From assembly GCF_014779665.1 (NCBI RefSeq), contig NZ_JACXYY010000003.1:124001-188000 (forward strand): 64,000 nt of DNA, in the 5' to 3' direction. Position 1 is the stretch's first letter. Each line of letters opens with the position of its first letter. The stretch comes from Nocardioides hwasunensis. Lineage in GTDB: Bacteria > Actinomycetota > Actinomycetes > Propionibacteriales > Nocardioidaceae. A model generated the notes under the pieces. The model was not told where the DNA came from, ran no database searches, and was given only the letters and a program-made list of their open reading frames with translations. The translations under genes were made by a program, and so were the position numbers. Below are positions 1 through 8,723 of this stretch, piece by piece.

Positions 1-39
1 GTCCTCGGGGCGCGCGGGTCGCTGGTCGTGGGTGCTCAC
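1..39 (-). CDS. 5' end of a gene downstream of fmt, probably rRNA cytosine methyltransferase (partial)
   Basis: Only the first 13 codons are in the window. A GTG at 39-37 overlaps the fmt stop by 4 nt (GTGA) and the frame stays open to the window edge ([13 protein letters not shown]). Basic, proline-rich N-termini are common in actinobacterial RsmB (Sun/Fmu), and rsmB usually follows fmt. The assignment therefore rests on neighbours, and the visible residues do not prove it. Confidence 0.4.
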   Translation of the reverse strand, partial: MSTHDQRPARPED

Positions 40-968
40 CCGTCCGAGCCTAGGCGCGCGCCGGACTCGAGACGCACGCCGCGGGCCCAGTCCGCGGCGG
101 CCATCTCCTTCTTGCCGAACGGCTTGACCACACCCAGCTGCACGGCACCGGTGGCGGTGCCGACGAAGACGGCGTTCTTGGTGACCTCGAGGACGCCGGG
201 CGCGAGCGCGTCACGCTCGACGAGGGTGAGGGGGCCGATCTTGATCCGCTCGCCCTCGAAGGTGCTCCAGGCACCGGGCGCCGGGTGGCACGCGCGGACC
301 TGCCGATCCACGCCGACGGCCGGGTGCGTCCAGTCCACGCGAGCGTCGTCGACCAGGATCTTGGGGGCGAAGGAGACGCCGTCCGCCTCCTGCTCGCGCG
401 CCTCCAGGCGGCCGTCCTCGATGCCGTCCAGGGTCTGCACGAGCAGCCCGGCGCCGCCGGTGGCGAGCCGGTCGAGCAGGTCGCCGGCCGTGTCGCTCGG
501 CCGGATCCGCTCGGTCATCACGCCGAAGACCGGACCGGCGTCGAGCTCCTTGACGATGCGGAACGTGGTGGCCCCGGTCAGCTCGTCGCCGGCCCACAGG
601 GCGTGCTGCACGGGCGCCGCGCCGCGCCACGCCGGCAGCACCGAGAAGTGCAGGTTGATCCATCCGTGCGGCACCATGTCGAGGGCCGACTGCGGGAGGA
701 GGGCGCCGTACGCCACCACCGGGCAGGCGTCGGGGCTGAGACCTGCGAGCGCGGTCTGGAAGTCCGGGTCGCGGGGGTGCGCGGGCTTCAGCACCGGTAC
801 GCCGAGGTCCTCGGCCCGCTGCGCCACCGGACTGGCCACCAGCCTGCGCCCGCGCCCGCTCGGGGCGTCGGGTCGCGTGACGACTCCCACCAGGTCGTGC
901 CGACTGCTGGCGACGGCCTCGAGTGCGGGGAGCGCGACCTCCGGGGTGCCGGCGAAGACGACCCGCAT
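36..968 (-). CDS. fmt: Methionyl-tRNA formyltransferase
   Basis: Transfers a formyl group from 10-formyl-tetrahydrofolate to initiator Met-tRNA in the cytosol. The protein is 310 aa, normal for the family. It opens with [12 protein letters not shown]. The catalytic Asn105 and His107 lie in INLHFS, followed by the P-A-W-R-G-A-A-P substrate loop (residues 112-119) and the catalytic Asp143 in E-L-D-A-G-P. The ATG at 968-966 shares one base with the def stop (TGATG), which fixes the start; the frame is open further upstream but lacks family similarity there. It pairs with def, since deformylase removes the formyl group that Fmt adds. Confidence 0.97.
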   Translation of the reverse strand: MRVVFAGTPEVALPALEAVASSRHDLVGVVTRPDAPSGRGRRLVASPVAQRAEDLGVPVLKPAHPRDPDFQTALAGLSPDACPVVAYGALLPQSALDMVPHGWINLHFSVLPAWRGAAPVQHALWAGDELTGATTFRIVKELDAGPVFGVMTERIRPSDTAGDLLDRLATGGAGLLVQTLDGIEDGRLEAREQEADGVSFAPKILVDDARVDWTHPAVGVDRQVRACHPAPGAWSTFEGERIKIGPLTLVERDALAPGVLEVTKNAVFVGTATGAVQLGVVKPFGKKEMAAADWARGVRLESGARLGSDG

Positions 969-1513
969 CAGCGACCGAGACCGAACGTCTGGTGCGGGCT
1001 GACCCGGACGGTGGGCTTCTCGACGCCGAACCACTCGGACTCGCGGATCTCCTTCATCGCGGCCTTGCGTGCGTCGGTGTCGAGCTTGTCGATGAAGAGG
1101 ATGCCGTCGAGGTGGTCGGTCTCGTGCTGCATCGCGCGAGCGAGCAGCTCGGAGGCCTCGAACCGCTGGGGCTCGCCGTGCATGTCGAAGCCGGTCGCGA
1201 CCACGGAGAGGGCGCGCAGGCAATCGTAGGTCAGCTCGGGCAGCGAGAGACACCCCTCGGCGCCGTCCTGGGTGTCGTCGGAGAGCTCCAGCGACGGGTT
1301 GACCAGGTGACCCACCTCGTCGTGCACGTTCCAGGTGAACACCCGCAGGCCGACCCCGATCTGTGGCGCCGCGAGTCCGGCTCCCGGGGCGGCGAGCATC
1401 GTGTCGGTGAGGTCCGTGACGAGCTGACGCAGCTCGCGGTCGAAGCTGTCGACCTCGATCGCACGCTGACGCAGCACGGGATCACCGAAGAGTCGGATGG
1501 GCTGGACGGCCAC
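968..1513 (-). CDS. def: Peptide deformylase
   Basis: A metal hydrolase of 181 aa that removes the N-formyl group from nascent proteins. All three family motifs are present: GAGLAAPQ at residues 44-51, EGCLS at 86-90 with the metal ligand Cys88, and HETDH at 140-144. The GTG start is preceded by AAGGAG at about 1525-1520. A possible -10 (TAGACT, 1564-1559) lies about 45 nt upstream. The gene overlaps fmt by one base, so the two should be co-transcribed, separately from priA, which is followed by paired hairpins. Confidence 0.97.
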   Translation of the reverse strand: MAVQPIRLFGDPVLRQRAIEVDSFDRELRQLVTDLTDTMLAAPGAGLAAPQIGVGLRVFTWNVHDEVGHLVNPSLELSDDTQDGAEGCLSLPELTYDCLRALSVVATGFDMHGEPQRFEASELLARAMQHETDHLDGILFIDKLDTDARKAAMKEIRESEWFGVEKPTVRVSPHQTFGLGR

Positions 1514-1558
1514 GGAGCTCCTTGAGGCTCGAGGACTGCGGGACTGGCGGAGCGACCA

Positions 1559-1564
1559 AGTCTA
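1559..1564 (-). promoter_or_regulatory. Candidate -10 box of def-fmt
   Basis: Minus-strand TAGACT fits the actinobacterial TANNNT pattern. It would start transcription near 1551, giving a leader of about 40 nt with the AAGGAG site before the def GTG. Confidence 0.45.
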
Positions 1565-1580
1565 GGGAGGCGTCGGGAGG

Positions 1581-1679
1581 GACGTCATGGCGGTGGGCTG
1601 CCGGAGCCGCCGCGCGCCATGACGTCGTGTGTGTACGTCATGGTGGCTGGTCGCCGCAGCCGCCGGCCGCCATGACGTC
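1581..1679. repeat. Twin inverted-repeat element between priA and def
   Basis: Two consecutive hairpins share the same arms. The first pairs GACGTCATGGCG (1581-1592) with its exact complement at 1615-1626. The second pairs ACGTCATGG (1635-1643) with CCATGACGT (1670-1678), and its stem extends inward through G-T pairs. The two inner arms (1618-1626 and 1635-1643) could also pair with each other, so alternative folds exclude one another. The element lies just past the priA stop and could end priA transcription or be a mobile REP-like unit. The rest of the 193-nt gap holds only the def promoter region. Confidence 0.75.
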
Positions 1680-1706
1680 GGCCTCCCAGACCCCCGGCAC
1701 ACGCGG

Positions 1707-3716
1707 TCAGAGGGTGAGGGGGTCGACCTGGATCCGCACCGGGTCGAGCTTGCGTGCCGACCGGAGGCGCTGCAGGTCGCCGAGAGCCGCGGACAGGGCC
1801 GGACCCCGAGTCCACGGGACCCGCAGGATCACCCGGTGCTCGTCGTCGACGGGCACCGGCCCGAGGACCTCGGCACCGTCGGGGAGGTCGAGGAGGTGCA
1901 GCACGTCGTCGAGCGCACCGAGGTCGCCGGTCACGGTGGCCAGACGCGCCGCAGGTGGCAGGTGGGCCTGGACCCGCTCCTCGATCTCGCGGCGGGCGAA
2001 GCCGGCCGGGTCCCACCGCACGAGCGCCTGCAGGGCGGGATGGGCGGGGTCGCCCACCGCCACCACGTGTCCGCCGGCGCGCACGAGCGCGGCCGCGTTG
2101 GACCAGCGACGCAGCGCCTCCTCGTCGGCGCGGAGGTCGTCGCGGGCCAGGGTGAGCCAGGTGTCGAGGACGACCACCGCGGTGTAGCCGTCGTCGGCGA
2201 CCGGCTCCGCGCCCACGGTCGCGACCACGATGTCGGGAGAGGTGCCGACCCGATCGAGCACGCGCTCGCCGCTCGAGCTGCGCACCGTCGTGCCGGCGAA
2301 CGTCCGACCGAGCTCCTCGGCCGTGCGCGCCTCGCCCCGCACCGGGGCCCGCAGGCCCCGGCCACCGCAGGTCGGGCAGGCCCAGGCCGACGCGACGTGG
2401 CCGCACCACCGGCAGTGCGGCGGGACGGTCGGTCCGGACAGGGCGAGCGGACCCGTGCACACCGTGCACCGCGCGGGTGCCCGGCAGGTGTCGCAGGCCA
2501 GCGAGGCGGCGTACCCGGCGCGTGGCGTCTGCACCAGGACCGGTCCGGACCCCAGCCCGGTGCGGATCGCGTCATAGGCCGCGCGCGGCACGCGGGTGCC
2601 CACCTGGCGGTCCTCGGCCGGCACCGCCTCGACGCGCGCCCGTCGTCGCAGCACCGCCCGCGGGGTGAGGAGCTCGTGCGCCCAGCTCGACGACAGCAGC
2701 TGCTGGGCCTCCGCGCTGCGGGCCACGGCCCCGACGAGCGCTGCGGCCCGCTGCTGCTCCGCACGGGCGAGGAGGACCTCACGCGTGTGGGGATAGGGCG
2801 CACGGGGCTCGGCGTGGAGGTCGTCTCCGTCGTCCCAGATGACGACGAGGCCCAGGTCGCGCACCGGCGCGAAGGCCGCGGAGCGGGTGCCCACGACGAC
2901 CCGGCGTGCTCCCCTCGCGACAGCCAGGAAGTCTCGGTAGCGCGCGGCAGGGCCACCGTCGGCGGTCAGGCAGACGTGGTGCCCCTCGCCCAGCAGCGCG
3001 AGGACAGCTGCGTCGACGCGGGTGACGTCGCGGCGGTCGGGCACGCACACCAGCACGCCCTGCCCGGCGGCGTACGTCGTCGCGACCACCTCCGCGACCA
3101 TCGCCGGCCAGTCGTCGGCGGGAGCCGCGGACCAGACCGCCCGCGGCGACTCCCCCGCCGCCAGGCGGCGGAGGAAGGCGTCGGCGTGCGCGACGTCGCC
3201 CCAGCTCGTCGGCTCGACGGCGGCGGAGAGCGTCGGCGCGGGAGCAGAGCCGGCCTTCTCGGCGGTCGCGTGGCGCGGCGGCACGGCGAGGCGCAGCACG
3301 TCGGAGCGGGCGCCGGCGTACCTCCGGGCGAGCGTCTCGCTCAGCGCGACGATCTCGGGTGCCAGCACCGGCTCCGGGCTCACGACGCGGCGCAGCGGCT
3401 GCAGGCGACCGGTGTGGTCGCTGTCGCTGGCGCGCTCGACGACGAACCCGTCGACGTCCTGGCCGGCGAAGCGCACCTTGACGCGTGCTCCCGGGACGGC
3501 CGTGTCGGCCATCGTGGTGGGGACGGCGTAGTCGAACGGGCGGTCGAGGTGGGCGAGGGCGATGTCGACGAGCACCCGCGCCACCGGGTCGACCTCCGCC
3601 GGCTCCCAGGACGCCGCCGTGCGTCGCCTGGTGGCCGCGGCCCTGGCCTTCGCGTCGTCGACGGCAGCGCGAAGCCCCGGGAGCATGTCTGCTTCCGGGG
3701 CTTCGCGTGAGGTCAT
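1707..3716 (-). CDS. priA: Primosomal protein N' (PriA), helicase-motif-degenerate actinobacterial form
   Basis: Replication-restart protein of about 669 aa. The N-terminal DNA-binding region has the family signature V-A-R-V-L-V-D-I then H-L-D-R-P-F-D-Y. A Cys-rich zinc-binding segment has paired C-x2-C motifs (CDTC, CTVC, CRWC, CPTC). The usual Walker A G-x-G-K-T is absent (W-S-A-A-P-A-D-D-W in its place), and the DEEH box after VVGTRSAAFAP reads W-D-D-G-D-D. ATP-driven unwinding is therefore unlikely, as is known for actinobacterial PriA. An ATG at 3716 is chosen; a GTG at 3746 in the same frame is possible. A strong hairpin lies inside the first codons. Confidence 0.9.
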   Translation of the reverse strand: MTSREAPEADMLPGLRAAVDDAKARAAATRRRTAASWEPAEVDPVARVLVDIALAHLDRPFDYAVPTTMADTAVPGARVKVRFAGQDVDGFVVERASDSDHTGRLQPLRRVVSPEPVLAPEIVALSETLARRYAGARSDVLRLAVPPRHATAEKAGSAPAPTLSAAVEPTSWGDVAHADAFLRRLAAGESPRAVWSAAPADDWPAMVAEVVATTYAAGQGVLVCVPDRRDVTRVDAAVLALLGEGHHVCLTADGGPAARYRDFLAVARGARRVVVGTRSAAFAPVRDLGLVVIWDDGDDLHAEPRAPYPHTREVLLARAEQQRAAALVGAVARSAEAQQLLSSSWAHELLTPRAVLRRRARVEAVPAEDRQVGTRVPRAAYDAIRTGLGSGPVLVQTPRAGYAASLACDTCRAPARCTVCTGPLALSGPTVPPHCRWCGHVASAWACPTCGGRGLRAPVRGEARTAEELGRTFAGTTVRSSSGERVLDRVGTSPDIVVATVGAEPVADDGYTAVVVLDTWLTLARDDLRADEEALRRWSNAAALVRAGGHVVAVGDPAHPALQALVRWDPAGFARREIEERVQAHLPPAARLATVTGDLGALDDVLHLLDLPDGAEVLGPVPVDDEHRVILRVPWTRGPALSAALGDLQRLRSARKLDPVRIQVDPLTL
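3669..3706. terminator. 12-bp perfect hairpin in the priA 5' coding region, downstream of metK
   Basis: GCGAAGCCCCGG at 3669-3680 pairs perfectly with 3695-3706. Inside the 14-nt loop AGCA pairs with TGCT, extending the stem after one mismatch. On the minus strand it lies about 75-110 nt past the metK stop and covers early priA codons. It could terminate metK transcripts or hide the priA start. No T-run follows it. Confidence 0.55.
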
Positions 3717-3778
3717 GCGGGTGATTCTGTCAGCGGCCCCCGACACCTGTCGGGCCCCTGTGGACGAACGGGACCGGC

Positions 3779-4981
3779 TCAGACGCCGGCGGCCGCCTTG
3801 AGCTTCTCGGCGCGGTCGGTGCTCTCCCAGGTGAACTCCGCGAGCTCGCGGCCGAAGTGACCGTAGGCCGAGGTCTCGGCGTAGATCGGGCGGAGCAGGT
3901 CGAGGTCGCGGATGATCGCGGCGGGGCGGAGGTCGAAGACCTCGAGCACGGCCTCCTGGATCCTCTCGTCGGCCACGACGCCGGTGCCGAAGGTCTCGAT
4001 GAACACGCCCACCGGCGCGGCCTTGCCGATCGCGTAGGCGACCTGGGCCTCGCAGCGACGGGCCAGGCCCGCGGCGACGACGTTCTTGGCGACCCAGCGC
4101 ATGGCGTAGGCGGCCGAGCGGTCGACCTTCGACGGGTCCTTGCCGGAGAAGGCACCGCCGCCGTGCCGGGCCATGCCGCCGTAGGTGTCGACGATGATCT
4201 TGCGGCCGGTCAGGCCCGCGTCGCCCATGGGGCCACCGATGACGAAGGTGCCGGTCGGGTTCACCAGCATCCGATAGCCCTCGGACGGCAGCTCGAAGTC
4301 GGCGAGCACGGGGTCGATCACGTGCTGCTTGATGTCGGCCTCGAGCTGCGCGTGCTCGACGTCGGGACCGTGCTGGGTCGACAGCACGACGGTGTCGATG
4401 CGCACCGGGCGGTCGTCCTCGTCGTACTCGATGGTGACCTGGGTCTTGCCGTCGGGGCGCAGGTAGTCGAGCGTGCCGTCCTTCCGCACTGCGGTGAGGC
4501 GCTGGGCGAGGCGCTGCGCGATGGTGATCGGCAGGGGCATCAGCTCGGGGGTGTCGTCGCAGGCGTAGCCGAACATCAGGCCCTGGTCTCCGGCGCCGCG
4601 CTTGTCGAGCTCGTCGTCGGAGGAGCCGACCCGCGACTCGTGACCGGCGTCGACACCGGCGGCGATGTCGCTGGACTGGGCACCGATGGCGACCTGGACG
4701 CCGCAGGTGGTGCCGTCGAAGCCCTTGTCGGAGGAGTCGTAGCCGATGTCGAGGATCGCCTTGCGGACGATGTCGGCCACCGGGGCGTACGCCGTCGTGC
4801 GCACCTCGCCCGCGACCACGACGAGGCCCGTGGTCAACAGGGTCTCGACCGCCACGCGCAGGTTCTCGCGGTCGGCGTCGTGCGACATGAGGTAGTCGAG
4901 GACGGAGTCGCTGATGCGGTCGGCGATCTTGTCGGGGTGTCCCTCGGTCACGGACTCGGAGGTGAACAGGCGTCCAGCCAC
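3779..4981 (-). CDS. metK: S-adenosylmethionine synthase
   Basis: Makes S-adenosylmethionine from methionine and ATP in the cytosol. The protein is 400 aa, the usual length. It carries the N-terminal ATP/methionine motif [12 protein letters not shown], the hexapeptide-type motif G-A-G-D-Q-G (in [12 protein letters not shown]), and the phosphate loop [20 protein letters not shown]. The start is GTG at 4981. It sits between coaBC and priA as in many actinobacteria, with 72 nt to coaBC, and a possible -10 TACGTT at 5024-5019 could give it its own promoter. Confidence 0.98.
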   Translation of the reverse strand: MAGRLFTSESVTEGHPDKIADRISDSVLDYLMSHDADRENLRVAVETLLTTGLVVVAGEVRTTAYAPVADIVRKAILDIGYDSSDKGFDGTTCGVQVAIGAQSSDIAAGVDAGHESRVGSSDDELDKRGAGDQGLMFGYACDDTPELMPLPITIAQRLAQRLTAVRKDGTLDYLRPDGKTQVTIEYDEDDRPVRIDTVVLSTQHGPDVEHAQLEADIKQHVIDPVLADFELPSEGYRMLVNPTGTFVIGGPMGDAGLTGRKIIVDTYGGMARHGGGAFSGKDPSKVDRSAAYAMRWVAKNVVAAGLARRCEAQVAYAIGKAAPVGVFIETFGTGVVADERIQEAVLEVFDLRPAAIIRDLDLLRPIYAETSAYGHFGRELAEFTWESTDRAEKLKAAAGV

Positions 4982-5053
4982 GGTGCTCTCAATTCTTCTG
5001 CGGAACGGGATCGGGAAAAACGTACCTGCTGACCAGCATCCAAGACGCAGGTC

Positions 5054-6271
5054 TCAGTCAGCGAATCGCCGGGCGACCTGGTCCCAGATGACGTGGGCGA
5101 GCGCGCTCTTGGACCCGCGCGGCACGTCGACGGCGTCGCCGTCGGCGGACAGGACGACCGCTTCGTTGTCGGCGCTGCCGAAGACGGCGCCTCCGCTCAC
5201 GTCGTTGACGACCAGCAGGTCGCAGCCCTTGCGGGCGAGCTTGGCGCGCCCGAGCTCGAGCACCGAGCCGGTGTCGTCGCCGGTCTCGGCGGCGAACCCC
5301 ACGATCACCGATCCCGGTCGGGCTCGTTCGCGCGAGATCTCGGCCAGGATGTCGGGGTTCTGCTCCAGCTCGATCGCCGGTGCCGAGCCGTCGCCGGCCT
5401 TCTTGATCTTGGCGTCGCTGACCGACGTGGGCCGGAAGTCGGCGGGCGCGGCAGCCATGACGACGGCGTCGGCGGTCGACGTGGCCGCGACGACGGCCTC
5501 GCGCAGCTGAGCGGTCGTCTCGACGCGTACGACGCTCACGCCGGCGGGGTCGGGCAGCGTCACGTTGGCGCTGACCAGCGTGACGTGGGCGCCACGGGCG
5601 GCGGCGGCCCGGGCGAGGGCGTAGCCCTGCAGCCCCGAGGAGCGGTTGCCGAGGAATCGCACCGGGTCCAACGGCTCGCGGGTCCCGCCCGCCGAGACGA
5701 CGACCTTCCGACCCGCGAGGTCCTGCGAAGCCTCCGGGCCTCGGTCGAGCACGCCCAGCACGAGCTCGAAGATCTCGACCGGGTCGGGGAGCCGGCCCTT
5801 GCCGATGTCGGCGCCGGTGAGCCGCCCCTCGGCCGGGTCGATGACGACCACGCCTCGCGCGCGCAGGGTGGCGACGTTGGCCTGGGTGGCCGGGTGGTCC
5901 CACATCTCGGTGTGCATCGCCGGGGCCAGGACGACCGGACAGCGAGCGGTCAGGAGCGTGTTGGTGAGCAGGTCGTCGGCCAGTCCGTGGGCGGCCTTGG
6001 CGAGCAGGTCTGCCGTCGCCGGGGCCACCACGACCACGTCGGCCTGCTGGCCGATGCGCACGTGGGGCACCTCGTGGACGTCGGCCCACACCTCGGTCGA
6101 GACCGGCTTGCCGGACAGCGCCGCCCAGGTCGGCGCCCCGACGAACTCCAGGGCCGCGGCCGTGGGCACGACGGTCACGTCGTGCCCCGACTCGGTGAAG
6201 CGGCGCAGCAGCTCGCAGGCCTTGTAGGCCGCGATGCCGCCCGAGACGCCCAGGACGACCCTGACGGTCAT
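5054..6271 (-). CDS. coaBC: Bifunctional phosphopantothenoylcysteine decarboxylase / phosphopantothenate-cysteine ligase
   Basis: Catalyses two steps of coenzyme A synthesis: joining cysteine to 4'-phosphopantothenate (CoaB, C-terminal half), then decarboxylation (CoaC, N-terminal flavoprotein half). The 405-aa protein opens with V-L-G-V-S-G-G-I-A-A-Y-K. The CoaC half has the FMN motif V-V-A-P-A-T-A-D and A-P-A-M-H-x-x-M-W, where most homologues read P-A-M-N. The CoaB half has S-A-G-G-T-R-E-P-L-D-P-V-R-F and N-R-S-S-G. It lies 13 nt past rpoZ, preceded by GGAG. Confidence 0.97.
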   Translation of the reverse strand: MTVRVVLGVSGGIAAYKACELLRRFTESGHDVTVVPTAAALEFVGAPTWAALSGKPVSTEVWADVHEVPHVRIGQQADVVVVAPATADLLAKAAHGLADDLLTNTLLTARCPVVLAPAMHTEMWDHPATQANVATLRARGVVVIDPAEGRLTGADIGKGRLPDPVEIFELVLGVLDRGPEASQDLAGRKVVVSAGGTREPLDPVRFLGNRSSGLQGYALARAAAARGAHVTLVSANVTLPDPAGVSVVRVETTAQLREAVVAATSTADAVVMAAAPADFRPTSVSDAKIKKAGDGSAPAIELEQNPDILAEISRERARPGSVIVGFAAETGDDTGSVLELGRAKLARKGCDLLVVNDVSGGAVFGSADNEAVVLSADGDAVDVPRGSKSALAHVIWDQVARRFAD

Positions 6272-6284
6272 CGCGAGCTCCGCG

Positions 6285-6599
6285 TCACTCCGTGGCGTCG
6301 CCGGCGGCAGCGGCCTCGGCAGCGGCGGCCTCGGCGGCGGGGTCGATGTCCTCGCAGGTCAGCAGGTCGTCGTTGATCTCGCGGAGCGCGATCGAGAGCG
6401 GCTTCTCCTGCACGTGGGTGTCGACGAGGGGGCCGACGTACTCCAGGAGGCCCTCGCCGAGCTGGGAGTAGTAGGCGTTGATCTGGCGGGCACGCTGGGC
6501 GCTGTAGAGCACCAGCTTGTACTTGCTGTCGGTCTTGCTGAGCAGGTCGTCGATCGAAGGGTTGGTCACGCCTTCGGCGGCGATGGTGGGAGAAGCCAC
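6285..6599 (-). CDS. rpoZ: DNA-directed RNA polymerase subunit omega
   Basis: Small subunit of 104 aa that chaperones the beta' subunit during polymerase assembly. It shows the omega signatures [11 protein letters not shown]-x-L-V and A-x-R-A-R-Q-I-N-x-Y-Y, and the actinobacterial extension [10 protein letters not shown]. The C-terminus is a low-complexity Ala/Glu tail. The GTG start lies 28 nt past gmk in the usual gmk-rpoZ-coaBC order. Confidence 0.96.
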   Translation of the reverse strand: MASPTIAAEGVTNPSIDDLLSKTDSKYKLVLYSAQRARQINAYYSQLGEGLLEYVGPLVDTHVQEKPLSIALREINDDLLTCEDIDPAAEAAAAEAAAAGDATE

Positions 6600-6627
6600 G
6601 GTGTGGGTGCCTCGCTAGTCAGGTCGG

Positions 6628-7254
6628 TCAGGAAGGTGATGCCGGTCCAACCATCAAGGCTACCAACTCGTCGGCTGCCGCGTGAACTTCGTGGTTGACG
6701 ATGGTGACGTCGAACTCGCTCTCGGCGGCCAGCTCGGCCCGCGCGGTCTCCAGGCGACGCTCGCGCTCGGCCTCGCTCTCGGTGCCGCGACCGACCAGGC
6801 GGCGTACGAGCTCCTCCCACGACGGCGGCTTGAGGAAGACGAACAGCGCCTCGGGCATCGTCTCGCGCACCTGTCGCGCGCCCTGGAGGTCGATCTCGAG
6901 CATGGCCGGGTGCCCGGACGCGAGGGCGAGGTCGACCGGGCCGCGGGGCGTGCCGTAGCGGGCGGCCTTGTGGACCACGGCCCACTCGAGCAGGTCGCCC
7001 TTGTCGACCATGGCGTCGAACTCCTCGTCGGAGACGAACCAGTAGTGCACGCCGTTCTCCTCCCCGGGACGGGGCGGGCGGGTGGTGGCGGAGACCGACA
7101 GCCACACCTCGGGGTGCGTCTCGCGCACGGCGGCGGCCACGGTGCCCTTGCCCACGGCCGTGGGACCGGCGAGGACGATCAGCCGCGAGCGGCCGGTGGA
7201 GGGCGCAGTGACAGGGCGGGCGTCGGGACGGGCGTGGGGGTGGGCGTCGGTCAC
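6628..7254 (-). CDS. gmk: Guanylate kinase
   Basis: Phosphorylates GMP to GDP. The 208-aa protein has its P-loop as GPTAVGKGT after a 24-residue polar N-terminal extension. The GMP-binding segments [11 protein letters not shown] and Y-W-F-V-S-D-E-E-F follow, then [11 protein letters not shown]. The GTG start at 7254 overlaps the mihF stop by 4 nt (GTGA), implying translational coupling to the nucleoid protein. Confidence 0.97.
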   Translation of the reverse strand: MTDAHPHARPDARPVTAPSTGRSRLIVLAGPTAVGKGTVAAAVRETHPEVWLSVSATTRPPRPGEENGVHYWFVSDEEFDAMVDKGDLLEWAVVHKAARYGTPRGPVDLALASGHPAMLEIDLQGARQVRETMPEALFVFLKPPSWEELVRRLVGRGTESEAERERRLETARAELAAESEFDVTIVNHEVHAAADELVALMVGPASPS

Positions 7255-7574
7255 GATGCGTCGGGGCCGAACTCACGCTCGAGCGCGGCGACCTGCTTGA
7301 CCCCGAGCCCGCGGACCCGGCGGCTCTCGGCGATGCCGAGGCGCTCCATCACCTGGCGCGCGCGGACGCGGCCCAGGCCCGGGACCGACTGCAGCAGCTC
7401 GACGACCCGCATCTTGCCGATCACCTCGTTGGTCTGACCCTCGTGCAGCACGTCGAGGATGGAGCCGCCGGAGTTCTTGAGGCGGTTCTTCACCTCGGCC
7501 CGCTCGCGACGGGAGGCCGCCGCCTTGTCGAGGGCTGCCTGGCGCTGCTCGGGCGTCAGAGGGGGCAAGGCCAC
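7251..7574 (-). CDS. mihF: Integration host factor, actinobacterial type
   Basis: Nucleoid-associated DNA-binding protein of 107 aa, unrelated to the proteobacterial IHF alpha/beta pair. It has the basic helix typical of the family (residues about 20-35) and a helix-two-turn-helix region containing [13 protein letters not shown]. The GTG start is preceded by AAAGGA. It is the first gene of a gmk-rpoZ-coaBC unit with a recognisable promoter at 7616-7645. Confidence 0.95.
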   Translation of the reverse strand: MALPPLTPEQRQAALDKAAASRRERAEVKNRLKNSGGSILDVLHEGQTNEVIGKMRVVELLQSVPGLGRVRARQVMERLGIAESRRVRGLGVKQVAALEREFGPDAS

Positions 7575-7615
7575 GAATGCTGTCCTTTGGGGTGGGTCCG
7601 GCGGAGGGTCGGCTC

Positions 7616-7645
7616 AATCTAGCCAGATCGTCAGCGGGCAGGCAA
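7616..7645 (-). promoter_or_regulatory. Candidate promoter of mihF-gmk-rpoZ
   Basis: On the minus strand TTGCCT (7645-7640) is followed after 18 nt by TAGATT (7621-7616). The predicted start, near 7608, leaves a leader of about 35 nt with AAAGGA before the mihF GTG. Confidence 0.55.
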
Positions 7646-7707
7646 TCGCGTGCGCCAGATGCCGTCCAGGAGGTGATCTGCGTGACAGGAGCGATCCGCC
7701 CGGGTCG

Positions 7708-8655
7708 TCACCTCACCACGATCGTCCGCGTGTCGATCTCGGGACCGTCGCTGCCGTTGTCGATGCCCACCGGATCATCGGTGAGGGCCTGGACGACGTA
7801 GGTCCCGGGCTCCCAACCGGAGGTGTCCAGGACGTGGCGCCAGGGCCACAGGCGACCGCAGCACTGCTCGGCCGTCGCCGAGTCGTCGTGCACCCGCCTT
7901 CCGGACTCGTCGAAGGCCCGGATGGCGACGGTGCCCTCGAAGGACTCCGCGAGGCCGGACAGCGCCACCTCGCCCTGGACGCGTGCGCCCTCGGCCGGGG
8001 CGAGGATGTCCACGCGGCTGAGCACGCCGCCGTGGTCGGCGGCGAGGTAGGTGGCGCCGGGCCCCGTCGCCGGCACACCGAGCAGGTCGGTGACGGGGTC
8101 GCCCCGACGACCGACGTGGAACCTCACGGGCGCCGCGATCCCGCCGACCGACTGCAGGGTCCACACGACCTGCTGGATCGCGAGATGGGCCTCCCGCATC
8201 GTGGTGCCGGCGGGGCGCTCCGTGCTGCGGACGTCGGGAAGGCGTACGTCGTAGTAGCCCTCGTCGCCGTCCCACCACAGCCGCACCGCGACGGGTGCGC
8301 CGGTGCGCCACAGCGAGGTGTGGTCCGGATCGGCCGGCGCCCCTGACGTCGCGGCGCGCGCCGCGGCCAGCAGGTCCTTGCGGCCCGCGAACGACGTCTG
8401 CTCGGCGAAGAGCAGCAGCTCCCCCGTCCGCGCTCGCGGCCCGGCGACGTAGACCAGGCCGCGGGTGCCGGGCGGTGGCGGGCTCTGGGCTGGCGCAGCC
8501 GCGTCGTCCCGGGGGGCGGCGCTCGGTGGGGCGGAGGTGGGGGTGCTGCTGGGGTCGCTGGCGGGCGGGGAAGTGCTGACGGGCCCCGAGGGGATGCACC
8601 CACCCAGGACGACCAGCATCCCGCACACCACGGCCGCCTGCGTGCGAGGACCCAT
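7708..8655 (-). CDS. Lipoprotein with GerMN and Gmad2 (immunoglobulin-like) domains
   Basis: Probable membrane-anchored extracytoplasmic protein of 315 aa, function unknown. The N-terminus has a hydrophobic signal and lipobox V-V-L-G-G-C (Cys20), then a Pro/Ser/Thr-rich linker to about residue 63. Next comes a GerMN-like domain containing T-M-R-E-A-H-L-A-I-Q-Q-V-V-W-T-L-Q and a C-terminal Gmad2-type beta domain (E-G-A-R-V-Q-G-E-V to T-Y-V-V-Q-A-L-T-D-D). The ATG at 8655 is chosen because the signal peptide begins there. It lies 68 nt past a second lipoprotein gene. GerMN/Gmad2 pairs occur in spore-germination and other envelope proteins; no sporulation gene is nearby. Confidence 0.8.
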   Translation of the reverse strand: MGPRTQAAVVCGMLVVLGGCIPSGPVSTSPPASDPSSTPTSAPPSAAPRDDAAAPAQSPPPPGTRGLVYVAGPRARTGELLLFAEQTSFAGRKDLLAAARAATSGAPADPDHTSLWRTGAPVAVRLWWDGDEGYYDVRLPDVRSTERPAGTTMREAHLAIQQVVWTLQSVGGIAAPVRFHVGRRGDPVTDLLGVPATGPGATYLAADHGGVLSRVDILAPAEGARVQGEVALSGLAESFEGTVAIRAFDESGRRVHDDSATAEQCCGRLWPWRHVLDTSGWEPGTYVVQALTDDPVGIDNGSDGPEIDTRTIVVR

Positions 8656-8723
8656 CGTGCGGGTCCGTCCTCGTCGTGTGTCCACAGTGGTGGGACGAGC
8701 TGGCGACCCGGCCGGTTGACGTC

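Noticed and set aside
4982..5053. SAM riboswitch before metK
   Set aside because: The gap is only 72 nt and shows no conserved SAM-riboswitch core or terminator arrangement.
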